Below, one piece after another: positions 1-6,740 of a DNA stretch of 64,000 nucleotides. The stretch is from Microbacterium pseudoresistens (GTDB lineage: Bacteria; Actinomycetota; Actinomycetes; Actinomycetales; Microbacteriaceae): assembly GCF_013409745.1 (NCBI RefSeq), contig NZ_JACCBH010000001.1:806001-870000 (forward strand). The letters run 5' to 3'. The stretch's first letter is position 1; each line of letters opens with the position of its first letter. Made by a program: the position numbers and the translations under genes. The notes under the pieces were generated by a model, which was given only the letters and a program-made list of their open reading frames with translations, was not told the origin of the DNA and searched no databases.

Positions 1-438
1 GCCCGGCTGCAGCGGCGGGAACAGCTCCTGCGCTCCTCGAGCGTCGACGATGGACAGATCCCCGTTGTCGATCGCGCCGGATCGGGTTCGCTCGTTGAAC
101 AGCAGAAGCAGATCCTTGAGCCGCTCCGCCTCTGTGTCGTCCATGGCGATGACGAGGCTGCCGCACACCTCGTATCCGGTGTCGGTTTCGCCGTCGGCCT
201 CGAGCTGCGCCGTCAGCTCCTTATAGAACCGCGCGGATGCGAATGCCATGGGGTACCAGGCCGTGGGAGGGGTATGCGCCACACCGGGGTCGACGCCGCC
301 GGCTCCGGCCATGGTCGCCTCCCCTTCCCTGTTGTTGCTGATCAGGGTGACGCCGAGCCCTTTCACGGCGAGCCGGTAGGCCGCCGCCGCACCGACGATG
401 CCGCCGCCGATGACGACGAAGTTCTCTGTTGAAGACAT
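1..438 (-). CDS. FAD-dependent oxidoreductase (DadA/glycine-oxidase type), N-terminal part only
   Basis: The first 146 residues of a flavoprotein are visible; the C-terminal part lies beyond the left window edge. A Rossmann dinucleotide fold starts at once, with GGGIVG at residues 11-16, as in DAO-family amine or amino-acid oxidases. The ATG is preceded by a strong AGGAGG. The gene is last in a minus-strand operon, 38 bp after an M19 dipeptidase and downstream of a peptide-type binding protein. Inference: it oxidises an amino acid or amine released from an imported peptide-like substrate. The substrate cannot be named from this fragment. Confidence 0.8.
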   Translation of the reverse strand, partial: MSSTENFVVIGGGIVGAAAAYRLAVKGLGVTLISNNREGEATMAGAGGVDPGVAHTPPTAWYPMAFASARFYKELTAQLEADGETDTGYEVCGSLVIAMDDTEAERLKDLLLLFNERTRSGAIDNGDLSIVDARGAQELFPPLQPG

Positions 439-476
439 TCTTGAAATCCTCCTGCTTGCTTGTCTGAGCTGCGTGC

Positions 477-1517
477 TCACTGCCACACGGTCTCGGCCAC
501 CCGAAGGAAGTTCTCCCCGAGCACCTTCCTGATCACGGACTCGGAGTAGCCTCGCTTCACCATCTCCGCGGTCAGGTTGGGGAAGTCGTCGAAGCCTCCG
601 AACCCCTCGATGGCGGGCGGCGAGATGCTCCTGTCCGAGCTGGCGCCGTACTGGAGCGCAAAGTCCGGCGGAACGGGCTCGGCGGCGAAGTTCTCGTTGA
701 AATCCGTCCCCACCCCGACGTGGTCCTCGCCGACGAGCTCGAGGAAATGGTCCATGTGCCTGAAGAAGTCGTCGAGCGTGGGATGACCGCCTGACCGTGG
801 GCGGTTCAGGACCTCCCAGGCGACGACGCCGATGACTCCGCCGGTGTCGGCGATGGCCTTGGCCAGGTCATCCGGGAGGTTGCGCGGATGGGGCGTGACC
901 TCGAATGCGTTGGAGTGGCTGGCGATGATCGGCGCCGTGGAGAGCTTCGCTGCATCGGAGGAGGTCTTCCAGCCGACGTGCGAGACGTCGACGATGACCC
1001 CGGTGCTGTTGAACGCGCTCACCACCTGCTGCCCGTAGAAGGTCAGCCCCTGGTCTCGGGGCTCACGGCATCCGCTCCCGATGAGATTCTGCTCGTTGTA
1101 GGTCAGTTGACTGACCCGCAGGCCCATCTGATGGAGGACAGGAAGCGTGTTCAGCCAGTCGTCTTCGAACGGCGAGCCGGTCTGAAAGGCGATCGTGATG
1201 CCCAGCTTCGAACTGGCCTTGGCGGTTCTGATGTCGTCTGCCGTGGTCACGAGCATCACGGTGTCCGATTCCCATTCGATGAACCGACGCACCCGGTTGA
1301 CCTCGGCGATCGCCTGTCGGAACGACTGCGTGTACGCCGAGATGGTGGCGTTGATGGAGGTGACTCCCGCTTCCTTGGCCCGTATGGCCACCTGCCCGGC
1401 TCCTCGCGCCGGCGTCGGCCAGGCAGGATTGGTGGCACTGGCCATGTCGATGACGAGCAGCTCGCTGTGAGGAGTGTGGGTCATAGCAGTCTCCGCGCTT
1501 TCCGTTGCTGGATTCAT
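477..1517 (-). CDS. M19 (renal dipeptidase family) membrane dipeptidase-like metallohydrolase
   Basis: This 346-residue protein has the peptidase M19 amidohydrolase fold. It shows TYNEQN followed by a conserved G-x-G-x-x-E, the two metal histidines in VDVSHVG and IASHSN, and the acidic GVGTDFNEN near the C-terminus. The classical N-terminal HxD metal pair of mammalian dipeptidase is absent: the corresponding stretch reads VIDMASAT. Some bacterial M19 members also lack that pair, so activity is not excluded. The start chosen is the ATG at 1517, two bases after the stop of the binding-protein gene; the frame stays open far upstream but inside that gene. Family members hydrolyse dipeptides, often with D-residues. 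Context suggests cleavage of a peptide captured by the upstream lipoprotein. Confidence 0.8.
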   Translation of the reverse strand: MNPATESAETAMTHTPHSELLVIDMASATNPAWPTPARGAGQVAIRAKEAGVTSINATISAYTQSFRQAIAEVNRVRRFIEWESDTVMLVTTADDIRTAKASSKLGITIAFQTGSPFEDDWLNTLPVLHQMGLRVSQLTYNEQNLIGSGCREPRDQGLTFYGQQVVSAFNSTGVIVDVSHVGWKTSSDAAKLSTAPIIASHSNAFEVTPHPRNLPDDLAKAIADTGGVIGVVAWEVLNRPRSGGHPTLDDFFRHMDHFLELVGEDHVGVGTDFNENFAAEPVPPDFALQYGASSDRSISPPAIEGFGGFDDFPNLTAEMVKRGYSESVIRKVLGENFLRVAETVWQ

Positions 1518-1519
1518 GG

Positions 1520-3121
1520 TCACTTCTTCGCCCAGTTGCTCATCCGCAACGAGTTCGAGTACTCGTAGTCGGTGACATCGGCGCTGAGGACCGCGACATA
1601 CTGATCGCCGAACACGGTGATCTTCGGCGACTGAGCGGTCCACAACGTGGTGATCTCGTCGTAGAGCTTCTGTCGGGTTTCGTCGTCTGAGGCCATACGC
1701 GCCTGGGCGAGGAGCTCGTCGGCGCCCTCGACGCAGATGCCCGACAGGTTGAAGCTCACGCCGCAGACCATGTCGTAGGCCAGGTAGTAGCCCGGATCGG
1801 CACCGGCAGGACCGGTCAGGCGGATATAGGCATCCACCGTGTGGCCCTGTGTCGCCGTGGTGTAGTCGGGGGCGGAGAGTTCCTTCACCGACACGTTCAC
1901 ACCCAGCTGCGCCCATTCTGACTGGGCGACGGCGGCCAGCTGCTTGTCGCTCGCCTGGCCCTGCGTGATGACGAGCTCCATGTCGACGGGGACCGTCACG
2001 CCGGATTCGGCGATGAGCTGCTTCGCCTTCTCGATGTCATACTCTCGCGGCGCGGAGAGCTCGGCGTTGAAGAAGGGCATCGCTGGCTGGATCGGGCCGT
2101 AGTACGGAGTCCCGTATCCGTATGCGACGCTCTTCAAGACCTCCTCGTAGGGGATGGCCAAGGAGAGAGCCTCCCGGAACTTCGCATTGTCGAAGGGCGC
2201 TCGTTCGTTGTTGAGCCCGATCTGCAAGGCCAGGGTGGACTCCGACGCCACGACCGTGAGCTTCGAGTCGTCCTCGAGGCTGTTCGCCGCCTGCTTGGCG
2301 AGCCCGAGAGTGACATCCGCCGTGCCGTTCTGCGCCTGCAGGAGCAGAGTCGCGGGGCTGCTGACGAAGTTGATGACGATCTCATCGGTCTCGGGCTGAA
2401 GCGGGAAGTCGGGATTGCGCACCAGGACGGCACGCTCATTGGGGCGATAGGAGTCGAGCAGGAAAGGACCCACCCCGGCGACGTTCGAGGCCATCCATTC
2501 GTTGATCTCGCCTTCGGCGTACCCCCCGTTCTCCTCGACGACGCTCGGATCGACGATCATGGGCGTGGACGTCCATGCGGCGAGCATGTTGGCCGAAGGC
2601 TTCTCGAGAGTGATCGTGAGGCTGTACTCGTCGTCGACGGTGATGTCCTGGATGATGCCCGGGGAACCGTCCTCCGCCGGGTAGGCCCCGCACATGCCCA
2701 TCGTGAGCAGCCGGTCGAACGAATACTTGACGGCTTCGGCGTTCAACGGCTCCCCACTGGGGAACGTGACATCGTCTCGGAGCTGGAACGTATACTCGGT
2801 TCCGTCGTCGCTGATGACCCAGGACTCGGCGATGTAGGGCTCGACCACGCTCGGATCCATCTCCTGGAAGCCGCCCGGCGCCTCTCGCGTACCGAACCTG
2901 GTGAGGCTGGAGTACACGTTCGACCCGATCGCGGTGTCGTAGTACATGCTGCAGCCCGCGGCGGGATCGAGCGTGGTCGGCGCGGTGGGCACGTTTACGA
3001 CGAGCCGTTCCTTACCGACGTCTCCGTCGTTCGTCGACGGCGCCTGGCAACCGGAGATGCTGAGCACTGCGACGACGCCGATGGCGGCCAAACCGACTGC
3101 TGAAAGCTTCTTCGCTCTCAT
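1520..3121 (-). CDS. ABC transporter substrate-binding lipoprotein, SBP_bac_5 (oligopeptide/nickel) family
   Basis: This is a 533-residue extracytoplasmic solute-binding protein. A signal peptide ends in a lipobox (I-S-G-C at residues 22-25), so it should be lipid-anchored outside the membrane. The rest has the family-5 architecture, with a phrase like LAESWVISDDGTEYTFQLR and a following DDVTFPSG segment. The ATG at 3121 overlaps the stop of the upstream regulator gene by ATGA, suggesting translational coupling. No permease or ATPase gene sits beside it in this window; they may lie left of the edge, or the protein may borrow another system. With a dipeptidase and an oxidoreductase downstream, peptide-like ligands are likely. 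Confidence 0.88.
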   Translation of the reverse strand: MRAKKLSAVGLAAIGVVAVLSISGCQAPSTNDGDVGKERLVVNVPTAPTTLDPAAGCSMYYDTAIGSNVYSSLTRFGTREAPGGFQEMDPSVVEPYIAESWVISDDGTEYTFQLRDDVTFPSGEPLNAEAVKYSFDRLLTMGMCGAYPAEDGSPGIIQDITVDDEYSLTITLEKPSANMLAAWTSTPMIVDPSVVEENGGYAEGEINEWMASNVAGVGPFLLDSYRPNERAVLVRNPDFPLQPETDEIVINFVSSPATLLLQAQNGTADVTLGLAKQAANSLEDDSKLTVVASESTLALQIGLNNERAPFDNAKFREALSLAIPYEEVLKSVAYGYGTPYYGPIQPAMPFFNAELSAPREYDIEKAKQLIAESGVTVPVDMELVITQGQASDKQLAAVAQSEWAQLGVNVSVKELSAPDYTTATQGHTVDAYIRLTGPAGADPGYYLAYDMVCGVSFNLSGICVEGADELLAQARMASDDETRQKLYDEITTLWTAQSPKITVFGDQYVAVLSADVTDYEYSNSLRMSNWAKK

Positions 3122-3774
3122 AATCTTCTCCTCTTCATGGAAGGAATATGGGCAGAACTGGACTGGGCAAAGATCGGAGGGGTTATCGACCAGAGGGTCT
3201 CGACGTTGCTCTCGGTGGCATTGTGGAGCGTGTGCGGGTGGCTCGAATCGATGTGGATCGACTCCCCCTCGCGAAGCAGATACTCCTCGTCGCCGACGAT
3301 GAAGATGAGCTCCCCCTTCAGCACATAGCAGAACTCTTCGCCCTCGTGCCCCGACGAGACCTCTCCGCGGACGGCGGGGGGGACGGTGACCAGCAGCGTT
3401 TCCAACTGTTTCCCCGGCCACGGGCTCGAGAGCAAGCGGTACCGATAGCCGCTGGCGACGATCTCCATCGCCGCAGGCTCGTCGCGATGGTGGACGTGCA
3501 CCTCAGGATCGGCGACGACCGCGCCCGCCTCGCCGGCGGCCGTCTCCTCCGACTCGAATGTGAGGAGGTCGTTGGTCTCGACCTCCAGGGCCGTCGCGAT
3601 GGCGCGCAGAGAGGTCAACGCGAAGGCCGAGAGCCCTCGTTCGGCCAGCGACAGGAACGCCGCGGACAGGCCGGTCTTCTCCGCGAGCTGCCTCAGCGTG
3701 AGCCCCCTGGCCTTGCGGTACGAGCGCACCGCCGCTCCGATCGCCTTGGTCTGGTCGTCCCGGTTGTCGGTCAT
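3118..3774 (-). CDS. XRE-family transcriptional regulator with C-terminal cupin domain
   Basis: This 218-residue regulator has an N-terminal helix-turn-helix (about residues 12-70, containing LTLRQLAEKTGL and the recognition helix AAFLSLAERG). A C-terminal cupin barrel follows at about 130-205, with HEGEEFCYVLKGEL and a second H-rich strand ending SSHPHTLHN. This is the PuuR/SutR-like layout, in which the cupin senses a small molecule. It overlaps the gene before it and the gene after it by four bases each (ATGA), so it sits inside the operon it probably controls. The AT-rich leader upstream of 4103 is the natural place for its operator. Confidence 0.87.
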   Translation of the reverse strand: MTDNRDDQTKAIGAAVRSYRKARGLTLRQLAEKTGLSAAFLSLAERGLSAFALTSLRAIATALEVETNDLLTFESEETAAGEAGAVVADPEVHVHHRDEPAAMEIVASGYRYRLLSSPWPGKQLETLLVTVPPAVRGEVSSGHEGEEFCYVLKGELIFIVGDEEYLLREGESIHIDSSHPHTLHNATESNVETLWSITPPIFAQSSSAHIPSMKRRRL

Positions 3775-4103
3775 GATGCCTGTTCCTCCGATCCGACGGA
3801 GATCGCGACGCGGTACACGTCGCCCCCGGCCTCGCCGTCGTCATCCGAGGCGAGGACGTCACGGATGCCGGTGCCCGAGGTCATGCGCCACGGATAGCTG
3901 ACCCAGTTCGCATAGTCGGCCGCGGAGGTCCAGAGCGCGGTCACGAGCGCCGGAGCGGACGAGACCTCGGGAACCTGCAGCTCCGCAGAAAGGCAGCCGG
4001 GAAACTCGACGGCGACCTCAAGAACTCGATTCTCTCTGAAGTAGTCGACCAGTCTGTCGTGGTCGCCGTCCTTCGGCGTCAGGTAGAGAACACTTCGAAT
4101 CAC
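3771..4103 (-). CDS. Small ABM-like (antibiotic biosynthesis monooxygenase fold) protein
   Basis: This 110-residue protein is the first gene of the operon and starts with GTG (4101-4103); a GAAGGG lies about ten bases upstream. Its pattern (a short beta strand RSVLYLTP, a helix DYFRENRVLEVAV, then PGCLSAELQVPE and a tryptophan-bearing ALWTSAADYANWV) resembles dimeric alpha/beta-barrel ABM/EthD-like proteins. Such proteins act as small oxygenases, isomerases or scaffolds in catabolic operons. The assignment rests on fold-like pattern only, and no catalytic residue can be named. It overlaps the regulator gene by ATGA. Confidence 0.6.
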   Translation of the reverse strand: MIRSVLYLTPKDGDHDRLVDYFRENRVLEVAVEFPGCLSAELQVPEVSSAPALVTALWTSAADYANWVSYPWRMTSGTGIRDVLASDDDGEAGGDVYRVAISVGSEEQAS

Positions 4104-4170
4104 GGGGTTCGCCCTTCACATCAACAACTTTGTTATGTACCACTTGATTTTTTACTAAACATTTTACGTC
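4104..4170 (-). promoter_or_regulatory. Probable promoter/operator region of the dipeptide operon
   Basis: A strikingly AT-rich stretch in a GC-rich genome lies directly upstream of the first gene. It contains the inverted repeat AACAA-CT-TTGTT at 4123-4134, a candidate operator for the XRE-cupin regulator encoded in the operon. No convincing -35/-10 pair with standard spacing could be fixed, so the promoter hexamers are left open. Confidence 0.4.
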
Positions 4171-4365
4171 GTGTCAAGGAGTTTCCGAACCTGCTGCGAT
4201 CGGACGGCGCCCCTCCTCGAACGGCGGGACGGCAATGAGCTCGACGATCGGCGCTGCGGCCGCGCAGCCGTCAGCTCGACCGGGCCCGATGCGCGAGGGC
4301 GCGCGGCGGCGTCGATCGCCTGGATCCCGGGCGGCCCTGCTCCCTCGCCGACACGGCGGCCGGTG

Positions 4366-5094
4366 TCAGTGCGCGTACTCCATCAGCTCGACGCCGAGCA
4401 CACGGAAGGCGTCGTGCGCACGCAGCCGATGCGTGATCGAGAGGTCGTCGAAGCAGACGACCAGGGCGTAGGCGACGCCCGCACGGGGACCGGCGAGGAC
4501 CCCTGCCTCCACGCGCACCCCCCGGTCGCGGCCCGTCTTGTTGATGAACAGCAGCCCGTGCGCATCCTGCTCGTGCGCGAAGGGGTCGAGCCCGGTGGAT
4601 GCGGCGATCAGGCTGAGGTCCTGGTTGAGGCTCAGCCACTCGGACACCTGCGCGCTCACCGCCGCGTTCACCACCGTGGAGTTGACCAGGGCGGCGAAGA
4701 GCGAGGCGAGCTCCCTGGTGGAGCCGACGGCCACCTGCGGGGCGTCGTCGGGACCGCGCAGGTCGCGGAAGCGGTCGAGCATCGCCGTACGGGTGAGCCC
4801 GAGCGCGTCGATGCGCTCGCGCACCCGGTCGTGCCCCACTCTCTGCAGCAGCGCGTTCACGGCGATCGGATCCCCCGCGGTGGCCGCGATCGTCGCGAGA
4901 TCGGCGAGCGCGAGCGCGGGAACGTGCAGATGCCGCCAGAGCCCCGACGTGGAGACGGAGTCGACGAAGGATCGATCGGCGACCTCGAGCGGGTCCAGGG
5001 TCCCCTCCTCGAACTGGGCGGCGACCTCGATCAGGAGGGGGACAACGCCGAGCCCGGCGATGGGCAGGCTGAGATGGTCGTCGCCGGCCAGCAC
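4366..5094 (-). CDS. Class A beta-lactamase-fold protein lacking catalytic residues, probably 5'-truncated
   Basis: The 242 residues align by pattern with class A beta-lactamase-like serine hydrolases. The segment around the nucleophile reads PIAGLGVVPLLIEVAA, so the SxxK serine and lysine are replaced by G and V. The SDN-loop region reads TAGDPIAVN, without the serine. Only the K-T-G box (FINKTG) is kept. The only start in frame is GTG at 5094, yet matching sequence (FNVVDLDSGSR) continues upstream without a start codon until about 5160, where an IS3 remnant begins. The N-terminus was therefore probably cut by insertion. It is either a pseudoenzyme or a decaying gene; hydrolysis of beta-lactams is not expected. 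Confidence 0.6.
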   Translation of the reverse strand: MLAGDDHLSLPIAGLGVVPLLIEVAAQFEEGTLDPLEVADRSFVDSVSTSGLWRHLHVPALALADLATIAATAGDPIAVNALLQRVGHDRVRERIDALGLTRTAMLDRFRDLRGPDDAPQVAVGSTRELASLFAALVNSTVVNAAVSAQVSEWLSLNQDLSLIAASTGLDPFAHEQDAHGLLFINKTGRDRGVRVEAGVLAGPRAGVAYALVVCFDDLSITHRLRAHDAFRVLGVELMEYAH

Positions 5095-5175
5095 GCGGCT
5101 TCCGCTGTCGAGGTCGACGACATTGAATCGCCCCGGGTCTCGTGGAGGGTCTGATATCCCGAGAGGATGAGACCT

Positions 5176-5295
5176 ATGCCAGCTTTGAGGAAGTATCCGC
5201 AGGAGTTGCGGGAGCGAGCAATGCGGCTCGTGCAGGAAGCGCGAAAGGAAGACCCGGAGCTGTCGGGCGTGAGGAACGAATCGGTGACAGGTTGA
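5176..5295 (+). pseudogene. IS3-family OrfA N-terminal remnant
   Basis: Thirty codons read as the start of an IS3-type OrfA (MPALRKYPQELRERAM, then RLVQEARKEDPELS). The frame then runs into the left inverted repeat of the neighbouring element and stops at 5293. An alternative ATG lies at 5167. The helix-turn-helix remainder and OrfB of this older element are missing, so it is a dead fragment. Confidence 0.6.
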
Positions 5296-5308
5296 CCTGC
5301 CCCACGGA
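5265..5308. repeat. Left terminal inverted repeat of the IS3 element
   Basis: It begins GGGCGTGAGGAACG and ends TGCCCCACGGA. It is the exact reverse complement of 6540-6583 over 44 bases. Confidence 0.9.
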
Positions 5309-5328
5309 TTGGGTGCCAGTCGGGGTCG

Positions 5329-6192
5329 CTAACTCGCGGCGGGGATGTCGTTGATTTCGAGTGTCTCGTATTCGATTGGGGTGCGGTAGCCGAGGGCGGA
5401 GTGACGTCGCTGACGGTTGTGGAAGATTTCGATGTACTCGAAGATCGCGTTGGCGAGTTCGACTCTGGTTTTCCACTTCTTCCGGTTCAGCAGTTCGATC
5501 TGCATGGATGACCAAAAGCTCTCCATCATCGCGTTATCCAGCCCGTCGCCGACCGATCCGAAAGAAGGCAACAATCCGGCTGAGCGGATCTTCTCCCCGA
5601 AGAGCCAGGAGGTGAACTGCGTTCCGTGGTCCGCATGCACGATCCCGCCCGGGGCTGGACGACGACTCCGGATAGCCATGTCGAGCGCGTTGATGACGAG
5701 TGTGGTGTCCTGCTTGGAGTCGATCGACCAGCCGATGATTCGTCGACTGTAGGCGTCTAGGACGGCGGCGCAGTAGACCCAGCCTTCGCGCGTGCGGTGC
5801 TGCGTGATGTCAGTGACCCAGAGCTCGTTCGGACGGGGCCTGGCGAACTTCCGATTCACGAGATCATCGGCAGTAACGACGCCTCGGAGTCGTTTGGTGC
5901 GGATAGGCCCCGGCAGCCCGTAGATCCCGGCCAGACGCATCAGCTTGTGCACCGTCCGCTCGCTGACGGTGACGCCCATCGCCATGGTCAGCTCGGCGTG
6001 CACGCGGCGGTATCCGTAGGTGCCACGTGAGGTGACGTGCACTTCGCGGATTAGCCCGGTCAGCCACTGCCGGCGCAGCTCGGACGGGGTTATGGGCTTC
6101 CGTTTGACGCGGTAGTAGTGCTGCCTGGCGACCCCGAGGACGCGGCAGCAGCGGTCGATCGGGATCCCGGCGTCGGCGAGGCGGTCGATCAC
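5329..6192 (-). CDS. IS3-family transposase OrfB (DDE integrase)
   Basis: This 287-residue integrase-core protein carries the catalytic triad D128 (WVTDIT), D188 (HADHGTQFTS) and E224 (MMESFW), with the DD(35)E spacing of the IS3 family. An N-terminal HTH_21 segment (GTYGYRRVHAEL) and the C-terminal FHNRQRRHSALGY box are also present. It starts at GTG and overlaps the OrfA stop by GTGA. The frame is -1 relative to OrfA, so a frameshift fusion OrfAB is likely the active transposase. Confidence 0.93.
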   Translation of the reverse strand: MIDRLADAGIPIDRCCRVLGVARQHYYRVKRKPITPSELRRQWLTGLIREVHVTSRGTYGYRRVHAELTMAMGVTVSERTVHKLMRLAGIYGLPGPIRTKRLRGVVTADDLVNRKFARPRPNELWVTDITQHRTREGWVYCAAVLDAYSRRIIGWSIDSKQDTTLVINALDMAIRSRRPAPGGIVHADHGTQFTSWLFGEKIRSAGLLPSFGSVGDGLDNAMMESFWSSMQIELLNRKKWKTRVELANAIFEYIEIFHNRQRRHSALGYRTPIEYETLEINDIPAAS

Positions 6193-6485
6193 CGGGAAGA
6201 GCCTTTTGGGCGGGGACGCTCCTCGTCGAGAAACTTCGCCGCTTGCCGGACGATCAGCAACTCCGTCTCGAGCTCTCGAATGCGGCGCCGCGCTGCGCGC
6301 AGCTCTGCCGATTCCGACGACGGGACACCGGGGCGGCGGCCGTTGTCGATGTCGTCCTGGCGGATCCAGTTCGAGAGAGTGACAGGGTGGATGCCGAGCT
6401 CGACGGCGGTCTGCTTGGCCTGCTTGCCGGCACGCACAAGCGCGACAGCGCGAGCACGAAACTCCGGCGGGTACGGACGGGGCAT
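6189..6485 (-). CDS. IS3-family transposase OrfA (helix-turn-helix)
   Basis: This 98-residue protein starts MPRPYPPEFRARAVALVRAG. It has the HTH_Tnp_1 fold (AVELGIHPVTLSNWIRQ) followed by a leucine-zipper-like helix (AARRRIRELETELLIVRQAA). It binds the element ends and oligomerises. The gene ends in TGA overlapping the OrfB start. A slippery heptamer lies 13 bases before the stop codon. Confidence 0.92.
   Translation of the reverse strand: MPRPYPPEFRARAVALVRAGKQAKQTAVELGIHPVTLSNWIRQDDIDNGRRPGVPSSESAELRAARRRIRELETELLIVRQAAKFLDEERPRPKGSSR
6204..6210 (-). other. Candidate -1 ribosomal frameshift site in the IS3 element
   Basis: On the minus strand the OrfA codons are CGC CCA AAA GGC, giving the heptamer C-CCA-AAA, which fits the X-XXY-YYZ slippage rule. 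Slipping back one base continues directly into the OrfB frame before the OrfA stop. Confidence 0.6.
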
Positions 6486-6539
6486 GATGGTGAGCCTTCC
6501 GGATCAGGCCACCAGTTAGCCACCGAAACTGGAACCCTT

Positions 6540-6583
6540 TCCGTGGGGCAGGTCAACCTGTCACCGATTCGTTCCTCACGCCC
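6540..6583. repeat. Right terminal inverted repeat of the IS3 element
   Basis: It is a perfect 44-bp reverse complement of 5265-5308 and lies upstream of OrfA, so it should overlap the element's promoter. Confidence 0.9.
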
Positions 6584-6740
6584 ATCTGGCACAACTGGCT
6601 CATCGACGCCCCCATCAAGAGATCACTCATCGCCTACGACCACTGAACGCAAACGGACTCACTCATCTAGGGGCGCAGGCCGGCCCGACCCAGAACGGCG
6701 GCTGTAAAGGTGCCGTGAGATCGGAGTCGTGCGAGACCCC
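6584..6740. other. Non-coding flank right of the IS, with a possible transposase tail
   Basis: The first 63 bases (6584-6646) read on the plus strand as IWHNWLIDAPIKRSLIAYDH followed by a stop. This could be the C-terminus of another decayed transposase or integrase-core gene, but is too short to identify. Nothing else is recognisable before the cls stop codon. Confidence 0.35.

Larger units (their letters stand above)
5265..6583 (-). mobile_element. IS3-family insertion sequence with 44-bp terminal inverted repeats
   Basis: The element is about 1.3 kb, with OrfA and OrfB on the minus strand and perfect 44-bp inverted repeats at its ends. The repeats continue imperfectly inward for about 25 more bases. 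The tips of many IS3 elements read TGACCTGCCCC. That motif occurs inside the repeats, at 5293 and its mirror, so the transposition-active tips may be there and the outer 28 bp may be extra inverted sequence. No clean 3-4 bp target duplication is visible. Both ORFs appear intact, so the element may still be active. Confidence 0.85.

Noticed and set aside
477..1916. Longer 479-residue form of the M19 dipeptidase starting inside the binding-protein gene
   Set aside because: The extra N-terminus is low-complexity and overlaps a clear lipoprotein gene; homology-like sequence begins after the ATG at 1517.
6584..6646. Short plus-strand frame IWHNWLIDAP... as a gene
   Set aside because: It has no start codon and is only about 20 codons. 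It is kept only as a possible transposase tail in the flank description.
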